A DNA stretch of 64,000 nt from Formivibrio citricus (GCF_900115065.1 NZ_FOVE01000011.1:1-64000); one strand, 5' to 3'. Shown: positions 26,941-37,391, counted from the stretch's first letter. A program made the numbers and translations. The notes: a model not told the origin generated them from the letters alone.

Positions 26941-27078
26941 TTACCGGACGGACGATGCTGGCTTGGAAATCGGTGCCGACGCCGGCGCGGACGCCTTGGG
27001 TAGGTAGAGCGGCCCCTTGTAGCCGCAGGCACCGAGGAAGAGTCCGGCGAACAGGGAGGCGACGAGCAGAATGCGCAT
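26941..27078 (-). CDS. lptM: LPS assembly lipoprotein LptM (YifL-like)
   Basis: A 45-residue lipoprotein: signal MRILLVASLFAGLFLGAC with lipobox LGAC (Cys18), then GYKGPLYLPK, the LptM signature, and a Pro/Ala/Ser tail. LptM helps oxidative maturation of the LPS translocon protein LptD. Divergent placement next to cyaY with about 55 bp between starts is the usual arrangement in proteobacteria and supports this short gene. Confidence 0.88.
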   Translation of the reverse strand: MRILLVASLFAGLFLGACGYKGPLYLPKASAPASAPISKPASSVR

Positions 27079-27133
27079 GACGATGATTCGGTGGCAAAAT
27101 GGATGCCCGATTCTACACCGAAGTTTTCCGTCC

Positions 27134-27445
27134 ATGACCGAATCCGAATTCCTCAACCTCACCGATGCCGTATTCGACCGCATCGAATCCGCGCTGGACG
27201 ACAGCGGGCTGGATGCCGAACCCATGCGCATGGGCAACGTGCTGGAAATCGAGTTGGCGGACGGCAGCCAGATCATCGTCAACCGCCATGCGTTCAACCA
27301 GGAGCTGTGGATCGCGGCCAAATCCGGCGGGTTTCACTACCGGCTGATGGACGGCGCGTGGCGCGATACACGCGGCACGGGCGAATTCTTTGCCGATCTG
27401 GCGGCAGCGATCAGCGCGCAGGCCGGCGAAGCGTTCCGTTTCTGA
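27134..27445 (+). CDS. cyaY: Iron-sulfur cluster assembly protein CyaY (frataxin)
   Basis: CyaY binds iron and IscS and tunes Fe-S cluster assembly. The 103-residue protein begins with an acidic helix containing SEFLNLTDAVFDRIE, followed by beta strands with GNVLEIEL and SQIIVNRH and the conserved QELWIAAKSGGFHYR. The ATG at 27134 fits the family; a longer frame upstream overlaps lptM on the other strand. A small membrane-protein gene follows 3 bp after the stop. Confidence 0.94.
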   Translation: MTESEFLNLTDAVFDRIESALDDSGLDAEPMRMGNVLEIELADGSQIIVNRHAFNQELWIAAKSGGFHYRLMDGAWRDTRGTGEFFADLAAAISAQAGEAFRF

Positions 27446-27448
27446 ACG

Positions 27449-27856
27449 ATGGAAGCATTCGGCTGGCTGGCCGGCGTGTTCGGCGCGGCATTCGTTTCCG
27501 CCACCATCCTGCCCGGCAATTCGGAAGCCGCGCTGGTGGCCTTGCTGCATTTTCAGCCGCATTTGGTCTGGAGCGCCCTTATCGTGGCGACCATCGGCAA
27601 CGTGCTGGGCGGGCTGACGACGGTCTGGCTGGGGCGCCGTCTGCCCGAGCCACCCAAGAGCCGCGCCGTGCAATGGGCCGAGCGTTTCGGGCCGGCCAGT
27701 CTGGTCCTGAGCTGGTTCCCGCTGTTCGGCGATGCACTGTGCGGTGTCGCCGGATGGCTGCGCTGGCCGTGGCTGCCGGTTGCGTTCTGGATCACGCTGG
27801 GCAAGGCCGCGCGCTATGGCGCTGTTGTTTATCTGACTGAAAAAGCAATAGGTTGA
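27449..27856 (+). CDS. YqaA/DedA-like small membrane protein
   Basis: A 135-residue protein with about four hydrophobic segments. The pattern FVSATILPGNSEAALV, TIGNVLGG and WAERFGPASLVLSWFPLFGD matches the YqaA branch of the SNARE-associated/DedA superfamily. Function in YqaA proteins is unknown; DedA proteins are lipid or ion carriers. It lies 3 bp after cyaY and just before the BepA-like protease gene, so the three may be co-transcribed. Confidence 0.82.
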   Translation: MEAFGWLAGVFGAAFVSATILPGNSEAALVALLHFQPHLVWSALIVATIGNVLGGLTTVWLGRRLPEPPKSRAVQWAERFGPASLVLSWFPLFGDALCGVAGWLRWPWLPVAFWITLGKAARYGAVVYLTEKAIG

Positions 27857-27873
27857 TCGCAGGAGAAATGAAC

Positions 27874-29304
27874 GTGCGCAAACCTTTATCCGCCTTGTTG
27901 TCCCTTATTTTGGTGGCCCAGACGGCTTGGGCTGACCTGCCCAGCATGGGTGACGTTTCGCAGCAAGGGCTGACCCCGGCACAGGAGCGCGAGATCGGCG
28001 AGAGCGCGATGCGCGAGATCCGCCGCAGCGGCGAGCTGGCCGAAGATCCGGAAGTCGTCGCCTACCTTTCCCGTCTGGGCGCGCGCCTGGTCGATGCGGG
28101 AGGCGTGAGCGATGTACGTTTCACCTTCTTTCCGATTCTCGACGGTAGCGTCAATGCGTTTGCCATTCCCGGTGGGTATGTCGGCGTACATACCGGGTTG
28201 ATTGTGATGGCGCGCCATGAGTCGGAGCTTGCCAGTGTGTTGGCGCACGAAATTGCCCACGTATCGCAACATCATCTGGCGCGCATGATTGATGCCACGA
28301 GCGTCAATCCGCTGGTTTCGCTCGCGTCTCTCGGCGTGGCGATTCTCGCCGCGCACGCGGGGCGGGTCGATGCGGCTGCAACGGCGGTGACCGCCGGCGC
28401 GGGGTTCAGCGTCCAGCGCCAGCTCGACTTTACCTATGCCTTCGAACAGGAAGCTGACCGCATCGGCATGCAGACACTGATCCGTGGCGGTTTCGATCCG
28501 GGCGCGATGCCGACCTTCTTCGAGCGCCTGCATCGACACAACCGGCTCGAAGAATCGAATGCCCCCGAGTTCCTGCGTACCCACCCGGTCACCACCAAGC
28601 GTATCGCCGATGCGCAAGGCCGGCTCACGGGTCTGCCTTACCGGCAGACGCCGGATTCGGCCGATTTCCTGTTCGTGCGGGAAAAGGCGCGCGGCCTGCA
28701 GATGAAGCCGGCTGACGCCGTGGAGTTCTACCGAAAGCATCTCGCCGAGAAGCGCTATGCCAATGAGGCCGCGCATCGCTACGGTCTGGCGCATGCGCTG
28801 TATCTGGCGCGCGATTACGAAGGCGCCTGGCAGGCGTTGCAGCGGGCCAAGACCGTGTATGGCAGGAAAGGCCATCCGGCGCTGGAGTACCTGGCAGGCA
28901 GCATCCGTCTGGCGCAGGGGCGCAACGACGAGGCGCTGGCCGTGTTCGGCAAGGGCGTTGAGAATTTTCCGTCGAGCCGCGCGCTGGCCTATGGCCTGAT
29001 CGATGCGCAGACTGCAGCAGGCAAGTACGACAAGGCGCATGCGCTGATCGTCGATTATCAGTCGCTCTATGCTGGCGACCCCTGGTTCTATCAGCGAGCT
29101 GCCAAAGCGTACGCCCAGCAGGGGCGAATGATGGAATCGCACAAGGCGCAGGGTGAATACTATGCCCGTCTGTACGAATACGGACTGGCCATCGAGCAAT
29201 TGCAGATCGCGCTCAAGCAGCCGGGCAACGATTTCTATCTGCTGTCTTCGATCGAGGCGCGCTTGCGCGAGCTGGAAAACATCAAGCCCAAAACCAAGAA
29301 GTGA
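27874..29304 (+). CDS. M48-family metalloprotease with TPR repeats (BepA-like)
   Basis: A periplasmic zinc protease that, by family, degrades or assists misassembled outer-membrane proteins such as LptD. It has a signal peptide (ending TAWA), HEIAH zinc motif at about 125-129, a third-ligand FEQEADRIGM helix, and tetratricopeptide-like helices over the C-terminal ~170 residues. AGGAG stands 8 bp before a GTG at 27874 and only 2 bp before an in-frame ATG at 27868, so I chose the GTG; the difference is two residues. The nearby lptM, also an LptD-assembly factor, makes functional sense. Confidence 0.9.
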   Translation: MRKPLSALLSLILVAQTAWADLPSMGDVSQQGLTPAQEREIGESAMREIRRSGELAEDPEVVAYLSRLGARLVDAGGVSDVRFTFFPILDGSVNAFAIPGGYVGVHTGLIVMARHESELASVLAHEIAHVSQHHLARMIDATSVNPLVSLASLGVAILAAHAGRVDAAATAVTAGAGFSVQRQLDFTYAFEQEADRIGMQTLIRGGFDPGAMPTFFERLHRHNRLEESNAPEFLRTHPVTTKRIADAQGRLTGLPYRQTPDSADFLFVREKARGLQMKPADAVEFYRKHLAEKRYANEAAHRYGLAHALYLARDYEGAWQALQRAKTVYGRKGHPALEYLAGSIRLAQGRNDEALAVFGKGVENFPSSRALAYGLIDAQTAAGKYDKAHALIVDYQSLYAGDPWFYQRAAKAYAQQGRMMESHKAQGEYYARLYEYGLAIEQLQIALKQPGNDFYLLSSIEARLRELENIKPKTKK

Positions 29305-29311
29305 CAATGCA

Positions 29312-29354
29312 CCGCAAAAGTTGCGGCATCGTCATGATCACTGCGTGATCCCGG
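29312..29354 (+). repeat. Possible degenerate member of the structured repeat family (F)
   Basis: After bepA come CCGCAA/TTGCGG (29312-29317 with 29321-29326), then ATCGTC (29328-29333), hairpin GATCAC/GTGATC (29336-29341 with 29345-29350) and CCGG. The order hexamer-hairpin-CCGG resembles copies A-E, but outer arms are not clear. The rest of the 257-bp gap to tgt shows nothing I can name. Confidence 0.35.
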
Positions 29355-29498
29355 ATTGCTCATCAGGCGGTCCTTTGGGCCTGCGCGAGCGCTTGCGGTC
29401 ATCTTGTTCCCTTGTTCGTCGTCCATGGAATGACCATGAATTCCTCGCAAGTGACCAAATTGCCTCGCAATCCAACTCGCCATCATCTCGCGTCCTAA

Positions 29499-30674
<1,176 letters not shown>

Positions 30675-30793
30675 TCGATCCGGCAGGAATCCGCGAATTA
30701 TCCAGTTCAGGAAAGTTTGTGGATTTTGCCGGTAGCTGCGGCTAAAATGGGCCGCTTTATCTTTTGGTCGTCTCCCGAAAAAGGAATCCTCTC

Positions 30794-31087
30794 ATGTCCG
30801 GAACCGAGAACATTATGCAGTTTGTCCCGCTTATCCTGATGCTGGTTGTCTTCTGGTTCCTGGTGATCCGTCCGCAGCAAAAGCGGGCCAAGGCGCTCCA
30901 GGAGTTGGTGGCATCGCTGAAGAAGGGCGATGAAGTCATGATGAGCAGCGGCATTCTTGCTCGCGTAGCCAAGGTCGAAGGCGATTACTTCGTTCTGGAA
31001 ATCGCCAGCGGTGTCGAGATCGTTGCCCAGCGCTCCGTGGTTACCGGCAAGGTGGAAGACGGTACGCTCAAGAAAGTCCTCAAATAA
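30794..31087 (+). CDS. yajC: Sec translocon accessory protein YajC
   Basis: YajC is the small one-helix component of the SecDF-YajC complex. In its 97 residues a membrane helix spans ~10-28 (FVPLILMLVVFWFLVI), followed by RPQQKRAKALQ and a basic cytoplasmic domain with LKKGDEVMMSSGILARV. AAGGA upstream of 30794 fixes the start. It lies between tgt and secD. Confidence 0.95.
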   Translation: MSGTENIMQFVPLILMLVVFWFLVIRPQQKRAKALQELVASLKKGDEVMMSSGILARVAKVEGDYFVLEIASGVEIVAQRSVVTGKVEDGTLKKVLK

Positions 31088-31147
31088 ATCCTTATAGATT
31101 TTGGCGCGCAGATTGAACTGCTCGCCCGGATCTGAAACAAACCCAAA

Positions 31148-31175
31148 CCGGCGAAGGCGCGTGCGTCTTCGCCGG
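31148..31175 (+). promoter_or_regulatory. Stable hairpin in the yajC-secD gap
   Basis: A 9-bp perfect stem (31148-31156 with 31167-31175), extendable by three pairs inside, has no T-tract after it. It sits 27 bp before the secD start. It could be a processing or attenuation structure; it is not an ordinary terminator. Confidence 0.55.
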
Positions 31176-31201
31176 AACGTCATTACGAATCAGGATTCAT
31201 C

Positions 31202-33019
31202 ATGAATCGCTATCCGCTCTGGAAATATCTGTTGATGTCCGTGGCCCTGGTCGTGGCATTGCTCTATACGCTCCCCAATCTGTACGGGGAAAGCGAGGCG
31301 GTGCAGGTTTCGAGCGCCCGCGCCACGGTCAAGGTTGATGATGCGCTCAAGGCGCGTACCGAAGCCATCGTCAAGGCTGCCGGCATTACGCCGGAAGGCG
31401 TGCAGTTTGACGGCAGTTCGATCAAGCTGCGCTTGCGCAACGCCGAAGAACAGATCAAGGCCAAGGACGAGATCCAGACCAAGCTGGGCGAAGACTACTC
31501 CGTGGCACTGAACCTGCTGCCGCGCACCCCGTCCTGGCTGACGAAAATCGGCGGCAAGCCGATGATGCTGGGGCTCGACTTGCGCGGCGGCGTGCACTTC
31601 CTGCTGGAAGTCGACATGAAAGCGGCCGTGGACAAGGCGCTGGAAAAGACCGCCGGCGAAGTGCGCCGCGAATTGCGCGAGAAGAAAATCCGCTACGGCC
31701 GCATTTCGCGCGACCGTGAGCAGGTGGAAGTCCAGTTGCGCGACGCGGCAACGGTGGAAGCCGCAGCCAAGGCGGTCCGTCGTGTACTGCCGAACCTGAC
31801 CGTGACCGAAATGAAGGAAGGCAGCTTCAAGATCGTGGTGTCCTACAGCACCGAAGCATTGAGCCAACTCAAGTCCGATGCGGTGAAGCAGAACCTCGTG
31901 ACCCTGCATAACCGGGTGAACGCGCTGGGCGTGGCCGAGCCGGTGATCCAGCAGCAGGGCGAAGGCCGCATCGTGGTGGAACTGCCGGGCGTGCAGGACA
32001 CCGCCAAGGCCAAGGATATCCTGGGCCGGACCGCGAGCCTGGAAGTGCGGCTGGTCGACGAAGATGCCGGCAAGCTGGAGCAGGCGCTGGCCGGCGCCGT
32101 TCCGCCGGATACCGTCCTGCTTTACGAGCGCGATGCCAAGGGCGGCCGTGCCATCCTGCTGAAAAAGGATGTCGAGCTGACCGGCGACAACATCAACAAG
32201 GCCGCGACCGGCTTCGACCAGAACAACCAGCCGGCCGTCGATCTGCGTCTCGATGCCGCGGGCGAGTCGATCATGCGCCAGATCTCGCGCGAGAACATCG
32301 GCAAGCGCCTGGCGATGGTGCTGGTCGAGCGCGGCAAGGGCGAGGTGATTACCGCACCGGTGATTCGCAGCGAACTGGGTAACCAGTTCCAGATTACAGG
32401 CTCGATGAGCCAGCAGGAAGCCAACGACGTCGTGTTGCTGATCAGTGCCGGTGCGCTGGCCGCGCCGATGACGATCGTAGAAGAACGTACCATCGGCCCG
32501 AGCATGGGCGCGGACAATATCGACAAGGGCCTGCGTTCCACGCTGTACGGCTTCCTGGCGATCGCGGCGTTCATGGTGGTGTACTACCGCATGTTCGGTG
32601 TGGTATCCGCCGTCGGTCTGGCGACCAACCTGCTGTTCCTGCTGGCGGGCCTGTCGCTGCTGCAGGTGACGCTGACCTTGCCGGGCATCGCCGCCATTGC
32701 GCTGACACTGGGCATGGCGATCGACTCGAACGTGCTGATCAACGAGCGCATACGCGAGGAGCTGCGTAGCGGCATGAGCCCGCAGGCTGCGATCAGCGCG
32801 GGTTACGAACATGCCTGGGCCACGATTCTCGATTCGAACGTGACCAGCCTGATCGCGGGTATTGCCCTGCTGGCATTCGGCACCGGCGCCGTGCGCGGCT
32901 TTGCCTGGGTGCACTGCATGGGCATTCTCACCTCGATGTTCAGTGCCGTGTTTGTTTCGCGCGGCGTGGTGAACCTGATTTACGGCTATCGCCGTCGCCT
33001 GACCAGCATCGCGGTCTGA
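31202..33019 (+). CDS. secD: Protein translocase subunit SecD
   Basis: SecD with SecF uses the proton gradient to help late steps of Sec export. Of 605 residues, one N-terminal helix (~8-26) is followed by a large periplasmic region (P1 base and head, ~30-430) with GLDLRGGVHFLLEVD, then five helices. The IALTLGMAIDSNVLINERIREE segment is the RND-like proton-path motif. The length is normal for betaproteobacteria. secF follows after 17 bp. Confidence 0.96.
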   Translation: MNRYPLWKYLLMSVALVVALLYTLPNLYGESEAVQVSSARATVKVDDALKARTEAIVKAAGITPEGVQFDGSSIKLRLRNAEEQIKAKDEIQTKLGEDYSVALNLLPRTPSWLTKIGGKPMMLGLDLRGGVHFLLEVDMKAAVDKALEKTAGEVRRELREKKIRYGRISRDREQVEVQLRDAATVEAAAKAVRRVLPNLTVTEMKEGSFKIVVSYSTEALSQLKSDAVKQNLVTLHNRVNALGVAEPVIQQQGEGRIVVELPGVQDTAKAKDILGRTASLEVRLVDEDAGKLEQALAGAVPPDTVLLYERDAKGGRAILLKKDVELTGDNINKAATGFDQNNQPAVDLRLDAAGESIMRQISRENIGKRLAMVLVERGKGEVITAPVIRSELGNQFQITGSMSQQEANDVVLLISAGALAAPMTIVEERTIGPSMGADNIDKGLRSTLYGFLAIAAFMVVYYRMFGVVSAVGLATNLLFLLAGLSLLQVTLTLPGIAAIALTLGMAIDSNVLINERIREELRSGMSPQAAISAGYEHAWATILDSNVTSLIAGIALLAFGTGAVRGFAWVHCMGILTSMFSAVFVSRGVVNLIYGYRRRLTSIAV

Positions 33020-33036
33020 CCTGCGGAGAATAAAAA

Positions 33037-33975
33037 ATGATCGAGTTTTTCCATGTGAAACGCGATGTCCCGTTCATGAGCTATGGCAAGCTCACGACGG
33101 CGATTTCGCTGGTTACCTTTATCCTGGCCGTGGCGTTCCTTGTCATCAAGGGACTCAATTTCGGCGTCGAATTCACCGGCGGTACGGTGCTGGAAATGCG
33201 CTACGAGCAGCCGGCGGATCTGGGCAAGGTGCGGGATCGCGTCGATGCGCTGAAATATGGCGAATCGCAGGTCCAGGCGATGGGCACGACGCGCGACGTG
33301 ATGATCCGCCTGCCCAACATCAAGGACAAAACCTCGGCCCAGCTTTCCAACGAAGTGCTGGCCGAGCTGAAGAAGGACGATGCCAAAGTCGAAGTGCGCA
33401 AGGTCGAGTTCATCGGCCCGTCCGTGGGCGACGAGCTGGTCACGCACGGCTTGATGGCGACGGCGTTCGTTTGTCTGGGCATCATCATCTATCTCGCGAT
33501 CCGCTTCGAGTGGCGCTTCGCCGTCTCGGCGGTGATCGCCAACATGCACGACGTGGTGATCATTCTCGGCTTCTTCGCGCTGTTCCAGTGGGAGTTCTCG
33601 CTGCCCGTGCTCGCCGGGGTGCTGGCCGTGCTCGGCTACTCGGTGAACGAGTCGGTGGTGGTGTTCGACCGGATCCGCGAAAACTTCCGCAAGCCGGAAA
33701 TGCGCGGCAAGAGCGTGTCGGAAGTCATCGACAACGCGATTACTGCGACCATGAGCCGTACGATCATCACGCACGGCTGTACCGAACTCATGGTGCTGTC
33801 GATGCTCTTCCTCGGCGGCCCGAGCCTGCATTACTTTGCCATGGCGCTGACCATCGGTATCGTGTTCGGTATCTATTCCTCGGTGCTGGTGGCCAGCCCC
33901 TTGCTGCTGCTGTTCGGGCTGACCCGCGAGAACATGGTCAAGCCGGTCGTGGTCAAGGAAGAGGCGGTAGTTTGA
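33037..33975 (+). CDS. secF: Protein translocase subunit SecF
   Basis: SecF is the partner of SecD. Its 312 residues include a first helix at ~20-40, GLNFGVEFTGGTVLEMRY, a small periplasmic domain, then five helices with LGYSVNESVVVFDRIREN and ITHGCTELMVLSMLFLGG. GGAG upstream supports the ATG. A strong hairpin lies between secF and the DedA gene. Confidence 0.96.
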   Translation: MIEFFHVKRDVPFMSYGKLTTAISLVTFILAVAFLVIKGLNFGVEFTGGTVLEMRYEQPADLGKVRDRVDALKYGESQVQAMGTTRDVMIRLPNIKDKTSAQLSNEVLAELKKDDAKVEVRKVEFIGPSVGDELVTHGLMATAFVCLGIIIYLAIRFEWRFAVSAVIANMHDVVIILGFFALFQWEFSLPVLAGVLAVLGYSVNESVVVFDRIRENFRKPEMRGKSVSEVIDNAITATMSRTIITHGCTELMVLSMLFLGGPSLHYFAMALTIGIVFGIYSSVLVASPLLLLFGLTRENMVKPVVVKEEAVV

Positions 33976-33997
33976 TTTTTGCTGTGCCGTTTCCTGC

Positions 33998-34030
33998 CGC
34001 CGCCGACTTCCCGGTCGGCGGCGCTTTCTT
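33998..34030 (+). terminator. Intrinsic terminator after secF
   Basis: A 10-bp GC-rich stem (33998-34007 with 34014-34023), 6-nt loop and a C/T-rich tail (ctttctt). It closes the tgt-secF unit. Confidence 0.78.
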
Positions 34031-34043
34031 GTGAGTTTGTCCG

Positions 34044-34685
34044 ATGGCTTTCAATCCGATTGATATTTTCCTGCATCTGGATGTTTACCTCGCCCAGATG
34101 GTCGCGCTGTACGGTCCGTGGATTTACGCGATCCTGTTTGCGGTGATCTTCTGCGAAACGGGCTTGGTCGTGATGCCGTTTCTGCCCGGCGATTCGCTGC
34201 TGTTCGTTGCCGGTGCGGTCGCAGCCACAGGCGGCATGGACCCTTACATCCTGGCCGGAGCGCTGATGGCCGCTGCGATTCTCGGCGATTCGACCAACTA
34301 TTTTGTCGGTCGCTTCATCGGCGAGAAGTTGTTTTCCAATCCGCATTCGAAGATTTTCCGGCGCGATTACCTGGACCGCACGCATGCCTTTTACGAGCGG
34401 CATGGCGGCAAGACAGTCACGCTCGCACGCTTCGTGCCCATCGTGCGCACCTTCGCTCCCTTCGTTGCCGGCGTGGGCGAAATGCCCTATCTGCGTTTTC
34501 TGGCATTCAGCGTTTTCGGCACCCTGCTGTGGGTCGGCGGGCTTGTCACGCTGGGCTACCAGTTCGGCAACGTTGAGTTCATCAAGAAAAACCTCTCGCT
34601 GGTTTTGCTGCTGATCGTGGCGCTTTCCTTCCTGCCGGCCGCCATCCAGTTCCTGCGTGCGCGCGCAGCCAAGGTGGCGGCATGA
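34044..34685 (+). CDS. DedA family membrane protein
   Basis: A 213-residue inner-membrane protein with the DedA signature: an acidic [19 protein letters not shown] re-entrant segment, the [17 protein letters not shown] stretch, and [24 protein letters not shown]. DedA proteins recycle undecaprenyl phosphate or phospholipid carriers and affect membrane potential; the exact substrate here is unknown. Its stop overlaps the bioC start by 4 bp (ATGA). Confidence 0.92.
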   Translation: MAFNPIDIFLHLDVYLAQMVALYGPWIYAILFAVIFCETGLVVMPFLPGDSLLFVAGAVAATGGMDPYILAGALMAAAILGDSTNYFVGRFIGEKLFSNPHSKIFRRDYLDRTHAFYERHGGKTVTLARFVPIVRTFAPFVAGVGEMPYLRFLAFSVFGTLLWVGGLVTLGYQFGNVEFIKKNLSLVLLLIVALSFLPAAIQFLRARAAKVAA

Positions 34686-35563
34686 GCGACAAGTCCCTCG
34701 TTCGTTCTGCCTTCGATCAGGCGGCAGATACCTACGATGCGTCGGCTGCGCTGCAGCGCGAGGTGGTCGAGCGCATGGCTGAGAAGCTGGAAATCGTGAA
34801 GCTCGAACCGCTACGCATGCTCGATGTTGGATGCGGAACAGGGTATGCCGGTCCGTTTCTGGAAAAACGGTTTCCCAAAGCGGAGCTCGTCGAGCTGGAT
34901 CTGGCTCCGGGCATGTTGCGCGCTACGCGCGCGCGCCAACCCGGCGGCTGGAAGCGCTGGCTGGCCGAATTGCAGGGCAAGCGTTTTCCGGTGCAGGTCT
35001 GCGGCGATGTCGAAGCCTTGCCGCTGGCCAGCGAATCGGTGGATCTGGTCTGGTCAAGCCTCGCCCTGCAGTGGTGCGATACACTGGACCAGGCATTCAG
35101 CGAATGTCTGCGCGTATTGAAGCCGGGCGGCTTGTTCCTGTTCTCCACACTGGGGCCGGATACGCTCAAGGAGTTGCGTCAGGCGTTTGCCGGCATCGAC
35201 GGGCATGCGCACGTCAACCGCTTCACCGACATGCACGATGTCGGCGATACCCTCGCACGCGTGGGTTTTTCCTCTCCGGTGATGGAGATGGAAATGCTGA
35301 CCATGACCTACGAAACGGTACGCGACGTATTGCGCGACCTGAAGGGCATCGGCGCGCACAGCCTGCGCGACGGCCGTCGCAGCGGGCTGATGGGCAAGGC
35401 GGCTTGGCGTGCAATGGAAGCCAGTTACGAACGTTTCCGGACCGATGGCTTCTTGCCGTCCTCGTACGAAGTGCTCTATGGACACGCCTGGAAGCCGCAC
35501 GGCGAGCCGGCGGCCACTGACAAGGCACAGGTCATCGATTTCCATCCGCGTACACCGAAGTAA
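34682..35563 (+). CDS. bioC: Malonyl-ACP O-methyltransferase BioC
   Basis: BioC methylates malonyl-ACP with SAM to disguise it for pimelate synthesis, the start of biotin synthesis. The 293-residue protein has the SAM motif [19 protein letters not shown], an [11 protein letters not shown] acidic loop region, [19 protein letters not shown] and the [11 protein letters not shown] insertion characteristic of BioC. It overlaps the DedA gene by 4 bp. bioD lies 1 kb downstream beyond an oppositely oriented gene; bioFAB are not in the window. Confidence 0.92.
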   Translation: MSDKSLVRSAFDQAADTYDASAALQREVVERMAEKLEIVKLEPLRMLDVGCGTGYAGPFLEKRFPKAELVELDLAPGMLRATRARQPGGWKRWLAELQGKRFPVQVCGDVEALPLASESVDLVWSSLALQWCDTLDQAFSECLRVLKPGGLFLFSTLGPDTLKELRQAFAGIDGHAHVNRFTDMHDVGDTLARVGFSSPVMEMEMLTMTYETVRDVLRDLKGIGAHSLRDGRRSGLMGKAAWRAMEASYERFRTDGFLPSSYEVLYGHAWKPHGEPAATDKAQVIDFHPRTPK

Positions 35564-35580
35564 CCCTGCCAGAAACTCAA

Positions 35581-35613
35581 AAAACAACACCGGCACAGGG
35601 CCGGTGTTGTTTT
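35581..35613. terminator. Bidirectional terminator between bioC and the DUF5718-like gene
   Basis: A perfect 14-bp stem (35581-35594 with 35600-35613), 5-nt loop, A-run before and T-run after. It serves the two convergent genes. Confidence 0.93.
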
Positions 35614-35629
35614 TGCTGCGAGGTACACT

Positions 35630-36460
35630 TCAGTTTGCGGTGACTTTCTGTCGCACCACGCTGATTCCCGGTTCTGCGAATTCCCCGCTTTCCGCCATGC
35701 CGCGGATGGCGTCGGCTGCGTAAAGCCGGGAGTCATAGACCGCCACGATGCTTTCGTCGCCCGGTTGCAGGAAGGTTTGTTCGCCGAAAGGCAGGTAGCG
35801 TGTGGCGCCGATGCCGACAATGGCCTGTTGCGGATAGCGCGCGGCTTGCAGCAATGCCGGAATGTCTTCGGCCGGACCGTCGTCCTGCTGATGGTTCATC
35901 TTGTCGACGACCCAGTTCAGCAGTTTCTCGTGAAAGTAGCTGTATTCGACGGCAGGGCTGTCCATGCCGTAGGCGTGGCATTGCCCGTCGCGCAACAGGA
36001 AGCTGGCGATATGGTAATGATCGAGCTCGCAACCGGCGGTAAAGGACGTCAGCGCAAGGCGGGTAGTGGCGAGCCCCTTGCTGGCCGGCCCCCAGTTCTT
36101 CTTCTCGCTGATCTTGCGCGCTCCCGGACGGCGGATCGAGCAATCGTTGAATGCGGCGAATTCGCGCGGTACCAGCGCCTTCACCTTGGAGCCTTCGTAC
36201 ACGATGTCGCAGATCAGCGCGACTTCCGGTTCGATCTGCAGGTTGTCGCCGCTGTCCGGATAGCAAATTCGGTCATGCGCGATCGGAAACACGTTCAGGA
36301 AGCTGTTTTCCCGGTTCGGCACATAAAACGGAAAGATCGCCTTGGGTTCGGCGGGATCCTTGACCTTGACGTTGACGAAGTCGCTGGCTTCGCCTGCCTG
36401 TTCCAGATGTCCGGCAAAATTCCCGGCGATGCCCAAACCGATCATGTCGGTCAGTTTCAT
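35630..36460 (-). CDS. Conserved protein of unknown function (DUF5718-like)
   Basis: A 276-residue soluble protein starting MKLTDMIGLGIAGNFAGHLEQAGE, a segment I associate with the DUF5718 group; that assignment is from memory and moderate. No signal peptide or membrane helix is seen. It contains fumarylacetoacetase-like features (a MIGLGIAGNF opening, EVALICDIVYEG, and later short acidic beta-rich segments), so a distant relation to that superfamily is possible but unproven. AAGGA nine bases upstream supports the ATG at 36460 over an ATG at 36469. It is inserted in opposite orientation between bioC and bioD. Confidence 0.7.
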   Translation of the reverse strand: MKLTDMIGLGIAGNFAGHLEQAGEASDFVNVKVKDPAEPKAIFPFYVPNRENSFLNVFPIAHDRICYPDSGDNLQIEPEVALICDIVYEGSKVKALVPREFAAFNDCSIRRPGARKISEKKNWGPASKGLATTRLALTSFTAGCELDHYHIASFLLRDGQCHAYGMDSPAVEYSYFHEKLLNWVVDKMNHQQDDGPAEDIPALLQAARYPQQAIVGIGATRYLPFGEQTFLQPGDESIVAVYDSRLYAADAIRGMAESGEFAEPGISVVRQKVTAN

Positions 36461-36582
36461 TGCAAACATTCCTTTTCAATTACACGGGCTCGAACAGCGC
36501 GCGGCCCAAACGGCTGGCATGTTATCCTTGCGACCTCTGATTTGCACCAAATATTGCGTCTGTGCTGACGGACGTTGAACTC

Positions 36583-37290
36583 ATGAGCAAACTTTTTTTT
36601 ATCACCGGCACGGACACCGATGCCGGCAAGACCGTGGCCACAGCGCAGCTCTTGCGCGCCTTTGTTGCGAATGGACTGCGCGCCGTGGGCATGAAGCCAG
36701 TGGCGTCGGGGTGCGAATGGCGCGACGGCGTTCTGTGGAATGCCGATGTGGCCGCGCACAAAGCTGCAGGCAACGTGGACGCGCCGCTGGAATGGGCCAG
36801 CCCCTATCGTTTTGAGCCGCCGATCTCGCCGCACCTGGCTGCAGCCGAGGCGGGCATGAAGGTGGATGTTGGGCATCTGTTGGCGAGCGCCCGGCATCTG
36901 GAAAAGCTTGCGGATGTCGTACTGGTCGAGGGGGCGGGCGGCTGGTTTGCGCCGCTAACCGACACTGAAAGCATGGCAACCCTGGCGCAGCGTCTTGGTG
37001 CTCCAGTCATCCTGGTGGTTGGAATGCGCCTGGGCTGCATCAACCATGCCATGCTGACCGCGCAGGCCATCGAACAATCCGGTTTGCATCTTGTCGGCTG
37101 GCTGGCCAACCGCATCGATCCTCGCATGAGTCGTTACGAGGATAACCTGGCCTATTTGCAACAGCATTTGCCTGCCCCCTTGCTGGCAGAAATCGCGCAT
37201 CAGCCGGCTGCCGACCAAGGGCGGCTTCCCGCCGCCTGTGCGTCGCAACTCCTGGCAGCTTGCAGGAATGATGATTGCGGACCAAACTGA
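36583..37290 (+). CDS. bioD: Dethiobiotin synthetase
   Basis: BioD closes the ureido ring of dethiobiotin from DAPA, CO2 and ATP. The 235-residue protein begins KLFFITGTDTDAGKT, with the P-loop at 9-17. GMKPVASGC carries the catalytic Lys, and VEGAGGWFAPLT is the switch-like motif. The ATG at 36583 places the P-loop as in homologues; a GTG seven codons upstream is possible. It diverges from the DUF5718-like gene. Confidence 0.94.
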   Translation: MSKLFFITGTDTDAGKTVATAQLLRAFVANGLRAVGMKPVASGCEWRDGVLWNADVAAHKAAGNVDAPLEWASPYRFEPPISPHLAAAEAGMKVDVGHLLASARHLEKLADVVLVEGAGGWFAPLTDTESMATLAQRLGAPVILVVGMRLGCINHAMLTAQAIEQSGLHLVGWLANRIDPRMSRYEDNLAYLQQHLPAPLLAEIAHQPAADQGRLPAACASQLLAACRNDDCGPN

Positions 37291-37391
37291 ATCCGGATAT
37301 CCCGGAAGCCGGTCAAACGCGCATTACATGATATGCTCTCGCCTACCCGTAATGGCGGCAGGCAACGAGAACCATAAATTCACAGGGAATT

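Noticed and set aside
31190..32914. 574-codon minus-strand frame opposite secD
   Set aside because: Composition is His/Gln/Arg-rich without any motif, the usual antisense shadow of a GC-rich gene.
36470..36582. BirA (biotin) operator between the DUF5718-like gene and bioD
   Set aside because: No TTGTAAACC-type palindrome is present in the gap.
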